From: Marilutibacter chinensis
GTDB taxonomy: Bacteria; Pseudomonadota; Gammaproteobacteria; Xanthomonadales; Xanthomonadaceae
DNA length: 64,000 nt
Assembly: GCF_021725675.1 (NCBI RefSeq)
Contig: NZ_JAKJPO010000003.1
Span: 547,631-611,630 of the forward strand
Direction: 5' to 3'
The notes beneath the pieces are model-generated. The model saw only the letters and a list, made by a program, of their open reading frames with translations. It searched no databases and was not told where the DNA came from. Positions 48,805 through 57,437 of this stretch are shown piece by piece; positions within the stretch are counted from its first letter, which is position 1; each line of letters opens with the position of its first letter. A program made the translations under genes and the position numbers.

Positions 48805-50601
48805 ATGAAGCCCGCACTTCACAAGCTTGCCCTGGCCGTCGTGCTCGCCGCGGCGGCCGCCGCGTCTGCGCAAGCGCAGGATTCCGTGGATGCGGATCGT
48901 CTGCTGGAGCAGGCCGACGCCGTCCGCAGCACCGATCCGATCCGGTTCGGTGCCGTGCTGGACGAGGTGAACGAGCGGGCGTCCGAACTCAGCGGACCGC
49001 AGCTGCAGCACCTGCGCCTGCTCCAGGCCTATCGGCTCGGCTACGGTGGCCAGTACCAGGGTGCGATCGAACTCGCCCGGGACGTATTCGATAGCGCATC
49101 CGCAGGGGCCATCAAGTTCCGCGCCGGCCTGCTGCTCGCCAACAGCGCGGCCACCACCCGCGACTTCTCGCTGGCGCTGAAATCACTCGAGGAAACCATC
49201 GCGCTTCCCGACGACGGCATACCGTCGGAACTGGTCGAACAGGCGCAATTGGTCGCCGGCGTCATCTACAACCAGCTGGGACAGCACGAGAAGACCCTGC
49301 AGTTCGCCTCCTCGGTACAGCAGATGGAAGCCGCGTCGGAGCGCAGCCGCTGCTTTGCCAGCCAGCTCCGGCATGAGGCGCTGGCCAACCTGCAGCCGGA
49401 GAGGTCCGGCGAACGCATCCCGCAGATCCGCGAGGCGATCGCGGCTTGCGACGGCATCGGCGAGGCGGTCGCCTCCAACCTGATGCGCATCAACCTCGCC
49501 CGCAGCATGGCCGCGCAAGGCGACAGAACCGGCGCGATCGCCATGCTGCAGGCACATGCCGACGAGGTCGGAAGGACCCGCTATCCGCGCCTGGTGGCCG
49601 AGTTCCATTCGACGCTGGCGGACTACCTGCTGATCGAGAGCAGGCTCGACGCGGCATCGATGCATGCGCACGCGGCGCTGGAGGCCAGTCACAACAATGC
49701 GCACTCGCTGCCCCGTGTCACCGCGTACCGGGTCCTGTACGAGATCGCGCTGGTCCGCAACGACATCCTGCAGGCGCTCGACAACTACCGGCGCCATGCC
49801 GAGGCCGACAAGGCCTATCTCGACGACGTCAAGATCCGCGAGCTGGCCGTGCAACAGATCCGCAACGAAGTCCAGCAGAAGGACCAGGCGATCGCGCTGC
49901 TGAGCAAGCAGAACGAGGTGCTCAAGCTCGAGCAGCAGGTCGCGAAGGCTTCGGCGCAGAACACCCGGCTGCTGTTGCTGCTGTTCGCCGTGGTGCTCGC
50001 CGGCATCGGCTACTGGGCCTACAAGATCAAGCGCGTGCAGATGGCGTTCCGGCGCCAGGCGCAGACCGACGGCCTGACCGGCATCAGCAACCGCCGCCAC
50101 TTCCGCGACGAGGCCGACGCACTGCTCAAGCGCTGCAGCGCATCCGGCAAGGATGCCGCGCTGGTGCTGCTGGACCTGGACAACTTCAAGCACGTCAACG
50201 ACCGCCACGGCCACGCCGCCGGCGACTGGGTGCTCATGCAGGTCGCGGAGGCCTGCACGGCCGCCTGCCGCGACGGCGACCTGTGCGGCCGTCTCGGTGG
50301 CGAGGAGTTCGGCATCCTGTCCTGCGGCGGCGACATCGACGCCGCCCGGCGGATCGCCGAGCGCTGCCGTACGCTGCTGGCGGCGATCGACACCGCGACG
50401 ATCGGTCACGCCCACCGGGTCACCGCCAGCTTCGGCTGCACCACCGCATCGCGCTCGGGCAACGCGTTCGAGTCGATGTTCACCGACGCCGACACCGCGA
50501 TGTACCGCGCCAAGGGCAGTGGCCGCGATCGCATCGTGGTGCACGGCGACGTGGCGACGCCGGCCAGCCCGGTAGCGCCGTTCGAACCCAGCCACGGCTG
50601 A
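48805..50601 (+). CDS. Exported-sensor TPR-GGDEF diguanylate cyclase
   Basis: A 598-residue protein: signal peptide (LALAVVLAAAAAASAQAQ), periplasmic helical TPR-like region (about 30-370), coiled coil (about 350-385), membrane helix (386-410) and cytoplasmic GGDEF domain (420-585). The active site is GGEEF at 498-502 and the metal-binding DLDNFKHVND is intact, so it should make c-di-GMP. No EAL domain. It lies 57 bp after the borosin precursor on the same strand; a functional link is not evident. Confidence 0.9.
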   Translation: MKPALHKLALAVVLAAAAAASAQAQDSVDADRLLEQADAVRSTDPIRFGAVLDEVNERASELSGPQLQHLRLLQAYRLGYGGQYQGAIELARDVFDSASAGAIKFRAGLLLANSAATTRDFSLALKSLEETIALPDDGIPSELVEQAQLVAGVIYNQLGQHEKTLQFASSVQQMEAASERSRCFASQLRHEALANLQPERSGERIPQIREAIAACDGIGEAVASNLMRINLARSMAAQGDRTGAIAMLQAHADEVGRTRYPRLVAEFHSTLADYLLIESRLDAASMHAHAALEASHNNAHSLPRVTAYRVLYEIALVRNDILQALDNYRRHAEADKAYLDDVKIRELAVQQIRNEVQQKDQAIALLSKQNEVLKLEQQVAKASAQNTRLLLLLFAVVLAGIGYWAYKIKRVQMAFRRQAQTDGLTGISNRRHFRDEADALLKRCSASGKDAALVLLDLDNFKHVNDRHGHAAGDWVLMQVAEACTAACRDGDLCGRLGGEEFGILSCGGDIDAARRIAERCRTLLAAIDTATIGHAHRVTASFGCTTASRSGNAFESMFTDADTAMYRAKGSGRDRIVVHGDVATPASPVAPFEPSHG

Positions 50602-50628
50602 GCCCCGCGCGGCGATCCGGACGCGCTG

Positions 50629-53600
50629 TCAGGCGCGGTGCGGCTGCCGCTGCGCGGCCAGGAACGCGCGCATCGACGCCGGCCGGACCGGTTTTGTCAG
50701 CACCCGGCAGCCGTGCTCGCGCGCGGCATGCTTGAGCGCATCGGACCCGTCGCCGGTCAACAGCGCGGCGGGAAAGCCGACGCCAAGGCGCTCGCGCAGC
50801 GCATCGATCACGCCCAGGCCGTCGAGGCGATCGTGCAGGTGGTAGTCGACCAGGGCGACATCCGGCGGCAGCTCGCCCTCGGCGGCGGCCAGCGCTTCCT
50901 CGGTGTCGGTGGCGGTCAGCACGACCGCGCCCCAGCGCTGCAGCAGGGTCCGCATGCCGTCGAGGATCTCGCGGTCGTTGTCCACGCACAGCACGCGAAG
51001 GCCGGCGAGGGTATCGGTATCGGTGATCGACAGCGGCGCGACGCTCGCCGCCGAGGCCTCCAGTTCGCGTGCGACGGACGCCGAGGCACCGGCGTCGGCG
51101 CCGAACGGCACGGTGATCGAGAACACGCTGCCGGCACCCACCCGGGAGCGCACCCGCAACGGATGATTGAGCGTGCGTGCGATACGCTGGCAGATCGACA
51201 GACCGAGACCGAGACCTCGCTCGCCGCCGGTGGTCGGGCCCTCGAAGCGACGGAATTCGTCGAAGATCTGCGTGAGGTGATGGTCCGAGATGCCGGGCCC
51301 GGTGTCCCAGACCTGCAGCTCCACCGCGCCGTCGCGCAGCCGCGCGGCGATCAGCACGCCACCATTGCGGGTGTAGCGCAACGCGTTGGCGAGGAAGTTC
51401 TGCAGCGCGCGCCGCAACAGGCGGCGATCGCTGCGCACCCGGCGCGGACGCTCCGGTGCGCGCACGCGCAGCTGCAGGCGACGCTCGGCCGCGATCGGCG
51501 CGTACTGTGCGACCAGTTCGCGCAGCAGCTCGTTGACGTCGAAATCGACGATCTCCGGCCGCAACGCGCCGGCGTCCAGCCGCGAGATGTCGAGCAGGCC
51601 GTCGAGCAGATCCTCGGCCGCACGCAGCGCGGCGTCGACGCGTTCGGCCAGGCGGGTCTGCTCGCCGCTGTCGCGGCTGTCCCGCAGCGCGGTGGTGAAC
51701 AGACGCGCGGCATTCAGCGGCTGCAGCACGTCGTGGCTGACCGCGGCGAGGAACCGCGTCCGCGACTGCTGCGCGGCCTCGGCCTCGCGGGTGCGCTGCT
51801 CGACGCGCTGCTCGAGCGTCTCGTTGACCTCGCGCAGCGCCTGCTCGGCGCGCTTGTAGTCGGTGACGTCGCTGTAGCTGGTGACGTAGCCGCCGCCGGG
51901 CAGCGGACGGCCGCGCATCTCGACGACCTGGCCGCTGGCGCGTACCCGCTCGAACACGTACGGCGTGCCGGCGCGCAGATGGGCGATGCGGCGGCGGACC
52001 TGGTCGTTGACGTCGCCCGGCCCCATCTCGCCGCGCTCCGCGTTCCATCGGATCAGGTCGCTGACCGGCCGGCCGACGTAGAGCATGCCGTCGGGGTAGT
52101 CGAACAGCTCCTGGTAGCGGCGGTTCCATGCGACCAGGCGCAGGTCGGCATCGACCACGCTGACGCCCTGGCTGATGTTCTCCAGCGTGGTCGACAGGAT
52201 CTGGCGATTGAAGCGCAGTTCCTGGTTGGCCTCGTCGAGCAGGGCCACCACCTCGCCCAGTTCCATGCCCGAACCGCGCAGCGCGCTGGTCAGGGTCAGG
52301 CGCGCGGAAGCGGCACCGATCGCCGAAGCGAGCAGGCGTTCGGTGAACTGGGCCAGCGCGCGGTCGGCAGGCTGCGCCGGCTGCCACGGCTGTCCATGCT
52401 GCGCGGCATGCGCTTCGAACGCGCGCCGCGCGTGACGCTCGCCGACGATGCGCTCGGCCAGGGTCAGCAGCTCGCCGGCGCGGACGTTGCCGGCCCAGCC
52501 GCCCGGCCCCAGCGCCGGACGCTGGGCATAGGGATCCAGGAACGGCGTCGCCAGCAGCTGTTCCTGCAGCCGCGGACGCTGCCGCATCGACATGAACACG
52601 AACACGCCGACGTTGAACAGCAGCGACCAGAACACCCCGTGGGTCAGCGAATCCCAGCCCTGCAGCCCGAACAGTTGTTGCGGACGCAGCCAGCCCAGTC
52701 CGAGCAGACCGTGCTCGACCCAGCGATCGTCGAACCAGCCTCCGCCGGCCAGCGCCGGCAACAACAGCGTGTAGGTCCAGACCAGCGCGCCGGCGACCAG
52801 CCCGCTGAACGCGCCCATCCGGCTCGCACCGCGCCAGTAGAGTCCGCCGATCAGCGCCGGCGCGAACTGCGCGACCGCGGCGAACGCGAGCAGGCCGTGC
52901 TGGGCTAGGCCGCCATCGCCCTCGCCGCGCAGCAGGTCGCCGCGATGGTAGGCGTAGGCGAGCATCGCCAGCAGCACGATGGTGATGCGGCGCACCCAGA
53001 CCACCTGGCGGTCGATCGCCGGCGTCTGCTGCAGGGTGCCCGCACGCAGCAGCAGCGGCATCACGAGGTCGTTGCTGACCATCGTCGCCAGCGCGACGCT
53101 GGTGACGATCACCATGCCGGTCGCGGCGGAGAATCCACCGACATAGACCATCAGCGCGAGCATGTCCTGGTCCAGCGCCAGCGGCAACGCCAGCACGTAG
53201 CTGTCCGGCGATACCGCGTCGCCGGCGAGCACCGCCTGCCCGGCCAGGGTGATCGGCACCACCAGCACGCTGATCAGCATCAGGTAACCGCCGAACATCC
53301 AGCGTGCGGTGCGCACGTCGGCCGGGTTCTGGCACTCGACCACCGCGACGTGGAACTGCCGCGGCAGGCACAGGATCGCGGTGAACGCGAGCAGGGTCTG
53401 GGCGATGAAACCGGTCGGCAGCCCCGGCGCGAGCACGATGTCGGCCGCCTGCACCATGCGCTGGCCGAGGTGGCCGCTGCCCGGCAGGTGGGCAAGCGCG
53501 AACACGCCGATCGCGACGAACGCGACGAGCTTGACCACCGACTCCAGCGCGACCGCCAGCACCATGCCGCGGTGATGCTCGGTCGCGTCGATCTGGCGGG

Positions 53601-54132
53601 TGCCGAACAGGATCGCGAACACAGCCAGCAACAGCGCGGTATAGAACGCCGGGTCCGACAGCGGTGGCGCATTGGCCGGCAGCCCGGCGAGCACGTCCAC
53701 GCTCATCGCGACCGCCTTGAACTGCAGCGCCACGTACGGCACCGCCGCGATCAGCGCCAGCAGCGCGACCAGTGCCGCCAGCCCCGGCGCGCGGCCGTAG
53801 CGCGAGGACAGGAAGTCGGCGATCGAGACGATCCGGTTCTCGCCGGAGATCAGCACCAGCCGTTCGAGGATGCGCCAGCCGAAGAACAGCAGCAGCAGCG
53901 GTCCCAGGTAGATCGGCAGGAACCCCATGCCGGTGCGCGCCGCGGTGCCGACCGCACCGTAGAACGTCCACGACGAGCAGTACACCGCCAGCGCCAGCGA
54001 ATAGACCGCCGGCCGCAGCCAGCGGTGGCGCGACATCATCGCGTCGCTGCGCTGGTCGCCGGCGTAGGCGACGGCGAACAGCAGGGCCACGTAGCCCAGC
54101 GAAACCAGCAGCAGCACCCAGCCCGGGATCAC
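50629..54132 (-). CDS. CrbS-like hybrid sensor histidine kinase with N-terminal SSS transporter domain
   Basis: A 1167-residue kinase. Residues 1-490 form an SSS-type membrane domain of about 13 helices (CSSWTFYGAVGTAARTG). A PAS domain follows (about 650-770), then HisKA with phospho-acceptor H800 (VSHDVLQPLNAAR), HATPase (G1 VWDTGPGIS, G2 GGERGLGLGLSIC) and a C-terminal REC with acceptor D1096 (VALVDYHL). The architecture and linkage to acs and a LuxR-type regulator match CrbS of the acetate switch. On the opposite strand to the GGDEF gene, which converges with it. Confidence 0.9.
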   Translation of the reverse strand: MIPGWVLLLVSLGYVALLFAVAYAGDQRSDAMMSRHRWLRPAVYSLALAVYCSSWTFYGAVGTAARTGMGFLPIYLGPLLLLFFGWRILERLVLISGENRIVSIADFLSSRYGRAPGLAALVALLALIAAVPYVALQFKAVAMSVDVLAGLPANAPPLSDPAFYTALLLAVFAILFGTRQIDATEHHRGMVLAVALESVVKLVAFVAIGVFALAHLPGSGHLGQRMVQAADIVLAPGLPTGFIAQTLLAFTAILCLPRQFHVAVVECQNPADVRTARWMFGGYLMLISVLVVPITLAGQAVLAGDAVSPDSYVLALPLALDQDMLALMVYVGGFSAATGMVIVTSVALATMVSNDLVMPLLLRAGTLQQTPAIDRQVVWVRRITIVLLAMLAYAYHRGDLLRGEGDGGLAQHGLLAFAAVAQFAPALIGGLYWRGASRMGAFSGLVAGALVWTYTLLLPALAGGGWFDDRWVEHGLLGLGWLRPQQLFGLQGWDSLTHGVFWSLLFNVGVFVFMSMRQRPRLQEQLLATPFLDPYAQRPALGPGGWAGNVRAGELLTLAERIVGERHARRAFEAHAAQHGQPWQPAQPADRALAQFTERLLASAIGAASARLTLTSALRGSGMELGEVVALLDEANQELRFNRQILSTTLENISQGVSVVDADLRLVAWNRRYQELFDYPDGMLYVGRPVSDLIRWNAERGEMGPGDVNDQVRRRIAHLRAGTPYVFERVRASGQVVEMRGRPLPGGGYVTSYSDVTDYKRAEQALREVNETLEQRVEQRTREAEAAQQSRTRFLAAVSHDVLQPLNAARLFTTALRDSRDSGEQTRLAERVDAALRAAEDLLDGLLDISRLDAGALRPEIVDFDVNELLRELVAQYAPIAAERRLQLRVRAPERPRRVRSDRRLLRRALQNFLANALRYTRNGGVLIAARLRDGAVELQVWDTGPGISDHHLTQIFDEFRRFEGPTTGGERGLGLGLSICQRIARTLNHPLRVRSRVGAGSVFSITVPFGADAGASASVARELEASAASVAPLSITDTDTLAGLRVLCVDNDREILDGMRTLLQRWGAVVLTATDTEEALAAAEGELPPDVALVDYHLHDRLDGLGVIDALRERLGVGFPAALLTGDGSDALKHAAREHGCRVLTKPVRPASMRAFLAAQRQPHRA

Positions 54133-54197
54133 GCCTGCGTTGTTCTCCTACACGACAGCAGGGGGAGTGTAGCCGGGCCGGGGGCAGGAGGTCGTTC

Positions 54198-54261
54198 GTA
54201 GCGGCCCAAGCCGCGATGAAGCTTTCATGGGAAGGCCCATCGCGGCTCACGCCGCTCCTAC
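54198..54261. repeat. Dispersed intergenic repeat, copy 4 (inverted)
   Basis: GTAGCGGCCCAAGCCGCGAT and the partner ending CGCCGCTCCTAC, with a spacer containing the inverse of GGGCCTTCCCATG. Lies in the 376-bp gap between crbS and the DUF294 gene. Confidence 0.7.
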
Positions 54262-54301
54262 GACATGGAGGCATGCTCCAGCCCCCTGAGTCAGGGGGGC
54301 G

Positions 54302-54432
54302 ATTCGTGCCGCAGGCACGAATGGGGGTGTGGCAGCGCAACGGCGGGGCCCAAGGTTTGCGCAGCAACCTTTGGGGATTCCCGGGCGCAGCCCGGGAATC
54401 GCGGCTTACGCCACTCCTACGAGGGCGGTAGG
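54302..54432. repeat. Palindrome cluster downstream of repeat copy 4
   Basis: ATTCGTGCC-gca-GGCACGAAT (54302-54322) and GATTCCCGGGC-gca-GCCCGGGAATC (54376-54400) are perfect hairpins with 3-nt loops; the latter is followed by a degenerate repeat end, CGCGGCTTACGCCACTCCTACGA. The gap 54133-54508 holds no supported gene, only such elements. Confidence 0.6.
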
Positions 54433-54508
54433 CGGGCGCCTGCCGGTTCCAGCCCCCTCAGCCCAAAGTCTCATGCGTCCGCGGCGACGGCGTGGCAGGC
54501 TGCACGGC

Positions 54509-56374
54509 ATGGAACCGGTGCCCGGCCTCGACCTCGACGCTCCGCCCTTCGATCTGCTCGGCGCGGCCGAGAAGGCGCGCGTGCAGCGCGCGGTCGACCT
54601 TGGCTTCCATCCGGCCGGACGCGTGTTGTTGGCTGCCGGCGCGGCCTCCGAGCACGTGCACGTGATCCTCAAGGGCGTGGTACGCGCCTGGGACGAGCCG
54701 GCCGACGGCAACGACGCCGAGGGCCATCGCCTGTTCGCCGACTTCGGGCCCGGCGACGTGTTCGGCGCCTGGGCGGTGATCGCCGGCCGCGCACGGCATC
54801 GCTACGAGGCGGCCGAGGACGTGCTGAGTTTCCTGATTCCGGCCGCACTGTTCCGCGAACTGCTGGCGGCCAATCCGGCCTTTGCCGCCTGGTTCCACGA
54901 GGGGCTGTCGCTGAAGCGGCGGCTGGCCGCCAGCGTGCAGCAGCCGTCGGAGCTGTCGGAGCTGATGCTGACCCGGGTCGGCGACGCGCAGCTCGCGCCC
55001 GCGATACGGATACCTGCGTCCACCAGTATCTCGGCGGCCGCGCGCAGGCTGCGCGAGGCGCGGGTCGATTGCCTGCTGGTCGACGAGGGCGACGCCGTGT
55101 CCGGCGACGGCCACCGCGGCCTCGGCATGCTGACCCGTACCGACCTGCTCGAGGCGGTCACCCTCGACGGATTGTCGAACGACGCCCCGGTCGGCCCGCT
55201 CGCGCAGCGGCCGGTTATCGGCGTGCGCGATCACGACGTGCTGTTCCAGGCGCTGGTCACGATGACCGAACACCACATCGAGCGCGTGCTGGTCAGCGAG
55301 GGCGACGCCTCGGCGCACGGCCGCGTGCTTGGCACCCTCGGCATGGCCGAGGTGCTCGCCCACTACTCCAGCCACTCGCACCTGATCAGTCTGCGCCTGG
55401 AGCGCGCCGCGGACCTGTCCGGAATCGCCGACGCCGCCCGCAGCATGACCGCGCTGGTCCGCCAGCTGCATGCGCAGGGCGCGCGCATGAGCTACCTGAT
55501 GGAACTGGTATCGGCGCTCAACAGCCGCATCCTCGGCCGCGTGTTCGCCGAGGTCGTGCCGCCGGAGCACCGCGCGCGGATGTGCCTGCTGGTGCTCGGC
55601 AGCGAGGGTCGGCGCGAGCAGATCCTCAAGACCGACCAGGACAATGCGCTGGTGCTGGAGGATGGCCTGGAGTGGGACGGGCTCGATGCGGCGATGAGCC
55701 GCTTTGGCGAGGCGCTCGCCGACATCGGCTATCCGCCGTGCCCGGGTGGGGTGATGGTGCGCAATCCGCATTGGCGGATGAGCGTGGACGGCTGGTGCGA
55801 GCGTATCGAGCACTGGCGTCGCGAACGCGACGGGACCAGCGCACTGGATCTGGCGATCACGCTGGATGCCCGGCCGGTGGCCGGCAACGCCGCGTTGTTC
55901 GAGCCCGTCGCCGAGGCGCTCGCCGCGCTCGGCCGCGATGAGCTGCTGATGCGCGAGCTGGCCCGCGCCTCGCTGGAATTCTCCACGCCGCTGAACCTGT
56001 TCGGACGCGTGCGTGGCGACGCCGGAGGCGTCGACATCAAGAAGGGCGGCGTGTTTCCGCTTGTCAACGGCATCCGGGTGCTGGCGCAGCGTCATGGCAT
56101 CCGCCGCCAGAACAGCTTCGACCGCTGCGCCGCATTGATGGACGCCGGCGTGCTCTCGCAGGAGCTCGGCCGCGACGTGCCGCAGGCGCTTGCCGTGTTC
56201 ATGCGCCTGCGGCTGGGCGCGCAGCTGCAGGCGCTGGCGGACGGACGCAGCGCCGACAACCGGCTCGACACCGCGTCGCTGCGCCGCCTGGACCGCGAAC
56301 TGCTGCGCGACGCGCTGCGGGTCGTCAACGCGTTCAAGGATCACCTGCGCCTCGTCTTCCACCTGCGCGACTGA
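54509..56374 (+). CDS. cNMP-binding/CBS/DUF294 putative nucleotidyltransferase
   Basis: A 621-residue multidomain protein: N-terminal cyclic-nucleotide-binding-type domain (about 30-145; SEHVHVILKGVVRAWD), a CBS pair (165-300), DUF294 nucleotidyltransferase-like (330-470; MCLLVLGSEGRREQIL with the downstream KTDQDNAL) and DUF294 C-terminal. It occurs beside acetate genes in other proteobacteria; a signalling role tied to acetate/energy state is inferred. Start at MEPVPGLD. The exonuclease gene follows after 2 bp. Confidence 0.87.
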   Translation: MEPVPGLDLDAPPFDLLGAAEKARVQRAVDLGFHPAGRVLLAAGAASEHVHVILKGVVRAWDEPADGNDAEGHRLFADFGPGDVFGAWAVIAGRARHRYEAAEDVLSFLIPAALFRELLAANPAFAAWFHEGLSLKRRLAASVQQPSELSELMLTRVGDAQLAPAIRIPASTSISAAARRLREARVDCLLVDEGDAVSGDGHRGLGMLTRTDLLEAVTLDGLSNDAPVGPLAQRPVIGVRDHDVLFQALVTMTEHHIERVLVSEGDASAHGRVLGTLGMAEVLAHYSSHSHLISLRLERAADLSGIADAARSMTALVRQLHAQGARMSYLMELVSALNSRILGRVFAEVVPPEHRARMCLLVLGSEGRREQILKTDQDNALVLEDGLEWDGLDAAMSRFGEALADIGYPPCPGGVMVRNPHWRMSVDGWCERIEHWRRERDGTSALDLAITLDARPVAGNAALFEPVAEALAALGRDELLMRELARASLEFSTPLNLFGRVRGDAGGVDIKKGGVFPLVNGIRVLAQRHGIRRQNSFDRCAALMDAGVLSQELGRDVPQALAVFMRLRLGAQLQALADGRSADNRLDTASLRRLDRELLRDALRVVNAFKDHLRLVFHLRD

Positions 56375-56376
56375 CG

Positions 56377-57012
56377 ATGCCGCGACCGACGATACCGCTG
56401 CCGCTGCGCCGCTGGCTGGACCGTCGCCGCCATCGCGATGGCCCATGGAGCGGCTTGCTGGCGCCCGCACCGACCGGCGAATGGGTGTCGCTGGACCTGG
56501 AGACCAGCGGCCTGGATCCTGCCCGCGACCGCATCCTGACCATCGCTGCGGTACCGGTCGCGGACGGCCGCGTCCACCTCGCCCGGCGCTTCGAAGCCAC
56601 AGTGCGACCGCCATCCGACAGCGAACCGCCGCCGGACATCGACGCGATCCGCCACCACCGCCTGCGACCGCAGGACCTCGCGCACGGGCTGGAGGAACAC
56701 GAAGCGGTCGCGAGCCTGCTCGACTGGCTGGGATCGCGGGCCCTGATCGGCTACCGGATCGGCTTCGATGTGGCGATGCTCGATCGCGTGGTGCCGGAGG
56801 TCACCGGCTTCCGCCTGCCGAACCCGCGCACCGACCTCGCCGCACGCTTTCGTGCCCGGCTGCATCGGCGCAATCCGCATGCGGTGGCCGGGGACGCGGA
56901 CTTCGAGGCCATCGCCGGTGCGCTCGGCATCCCCATGCTCGGCCGCCACAGCGCGCTGGGCGATGCGACCACCGCTGCGGCCTGCTGGCTGGCGCTGCAG
57001 GAGCTGGACTAG
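56377..57012 (+). CDS. DnaQ-like 3'-5' exonuclease
   Basis: A 211-residue DEDDh exonuclease: SLDLETSGLDP (motif I Asp, Glu), GYRIGFDVAML (motif II Asp) and HSALGDATTAA (motif III His, Asp). A basic N-terminal extension (about 25 residues) precedes the domain. Free-standing relatives of DNA polymerase III epsilon occur next to DUF294 genes in the acetate context; the substrate is unknown. Confidence 0.9.
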   Translation: MPRPTIPLPLRRWLDRRRHRDGPWSGLLAPAPTGEWVSLDLETSGLDPARDRILTIAAVPVADGRVHLARRFEATVRPPSDSEPPPDIDAIRHHRLRPQDLAHGLEEHEAVASLLDWLGSRALIGYRIGFDVAMLDRVVPEVTGFRLPNPRTDLAARFRARLHRRNPHAVAGDADFEAIAGALGIPMLGRHSALGDATTAAACWLALQELD

Positions 57013-57104
57013 ACGTTCACCGACCACGCTGTCGCCATGGCAGGCGCACTGCAATGCAACACGCCGCGGTCGCCGCCCCGCGAACCGCCGCCTCCGGTCG
57101 GGCA

Positions 57105-57160
57105 TTTAAGCGAATGCGGTCACGCTTGCAGACATGCCGGTTTCGCATATTCGCGCTTAG
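57105..57160. promoter_or_regulatory. Imperfect inverted repeat and AT-rich region upstream of the S1 peptidase gene
   Basis: TTAAGCGAATGCG (57106-57118) and CGCATATTCGCGCTTAG (57144-57160) are imperfect inverted copies. They sit in the AT-richest part of the 425-bp gap 57013-57437, about 280 bp before the peptidase start. Could be an operator; the remaining gap shows nothing else. Confidence 0.35.
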
Positions 57161-57437
57161 TGAAATATTTGATTTGACCGCCTCCGGCCCGCGTGGGTAA
57201 CTCGGAGCGCGGTCGCGCCGCAATCCGCGTCCGCGGCGCATCGCCGGCACCACACGGCCTGCGCACGACCCTGTTGCCTGGTCGCCGGCAAGGACATGCG
57301 GCGGCACGGCTGCTCCGCGTCACCAGGGTCGCCCCAGGGGGAGGTCTTCGACAGCGGCGGTCCGGCATCCCGGCTCCGACGCGGAGACGGCCTGGCGCCG
57401 TGGTGCCACTGCACTTTCATTATGAATATGGAGAGCC

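Noticed and set aside
50480..54367. 1295-residue minus-strand open frame across the CrbS region
   Set aside because: It is out of frame with the kinase, low-complexity Arg/Ala/Gly, and has no signature motifs.
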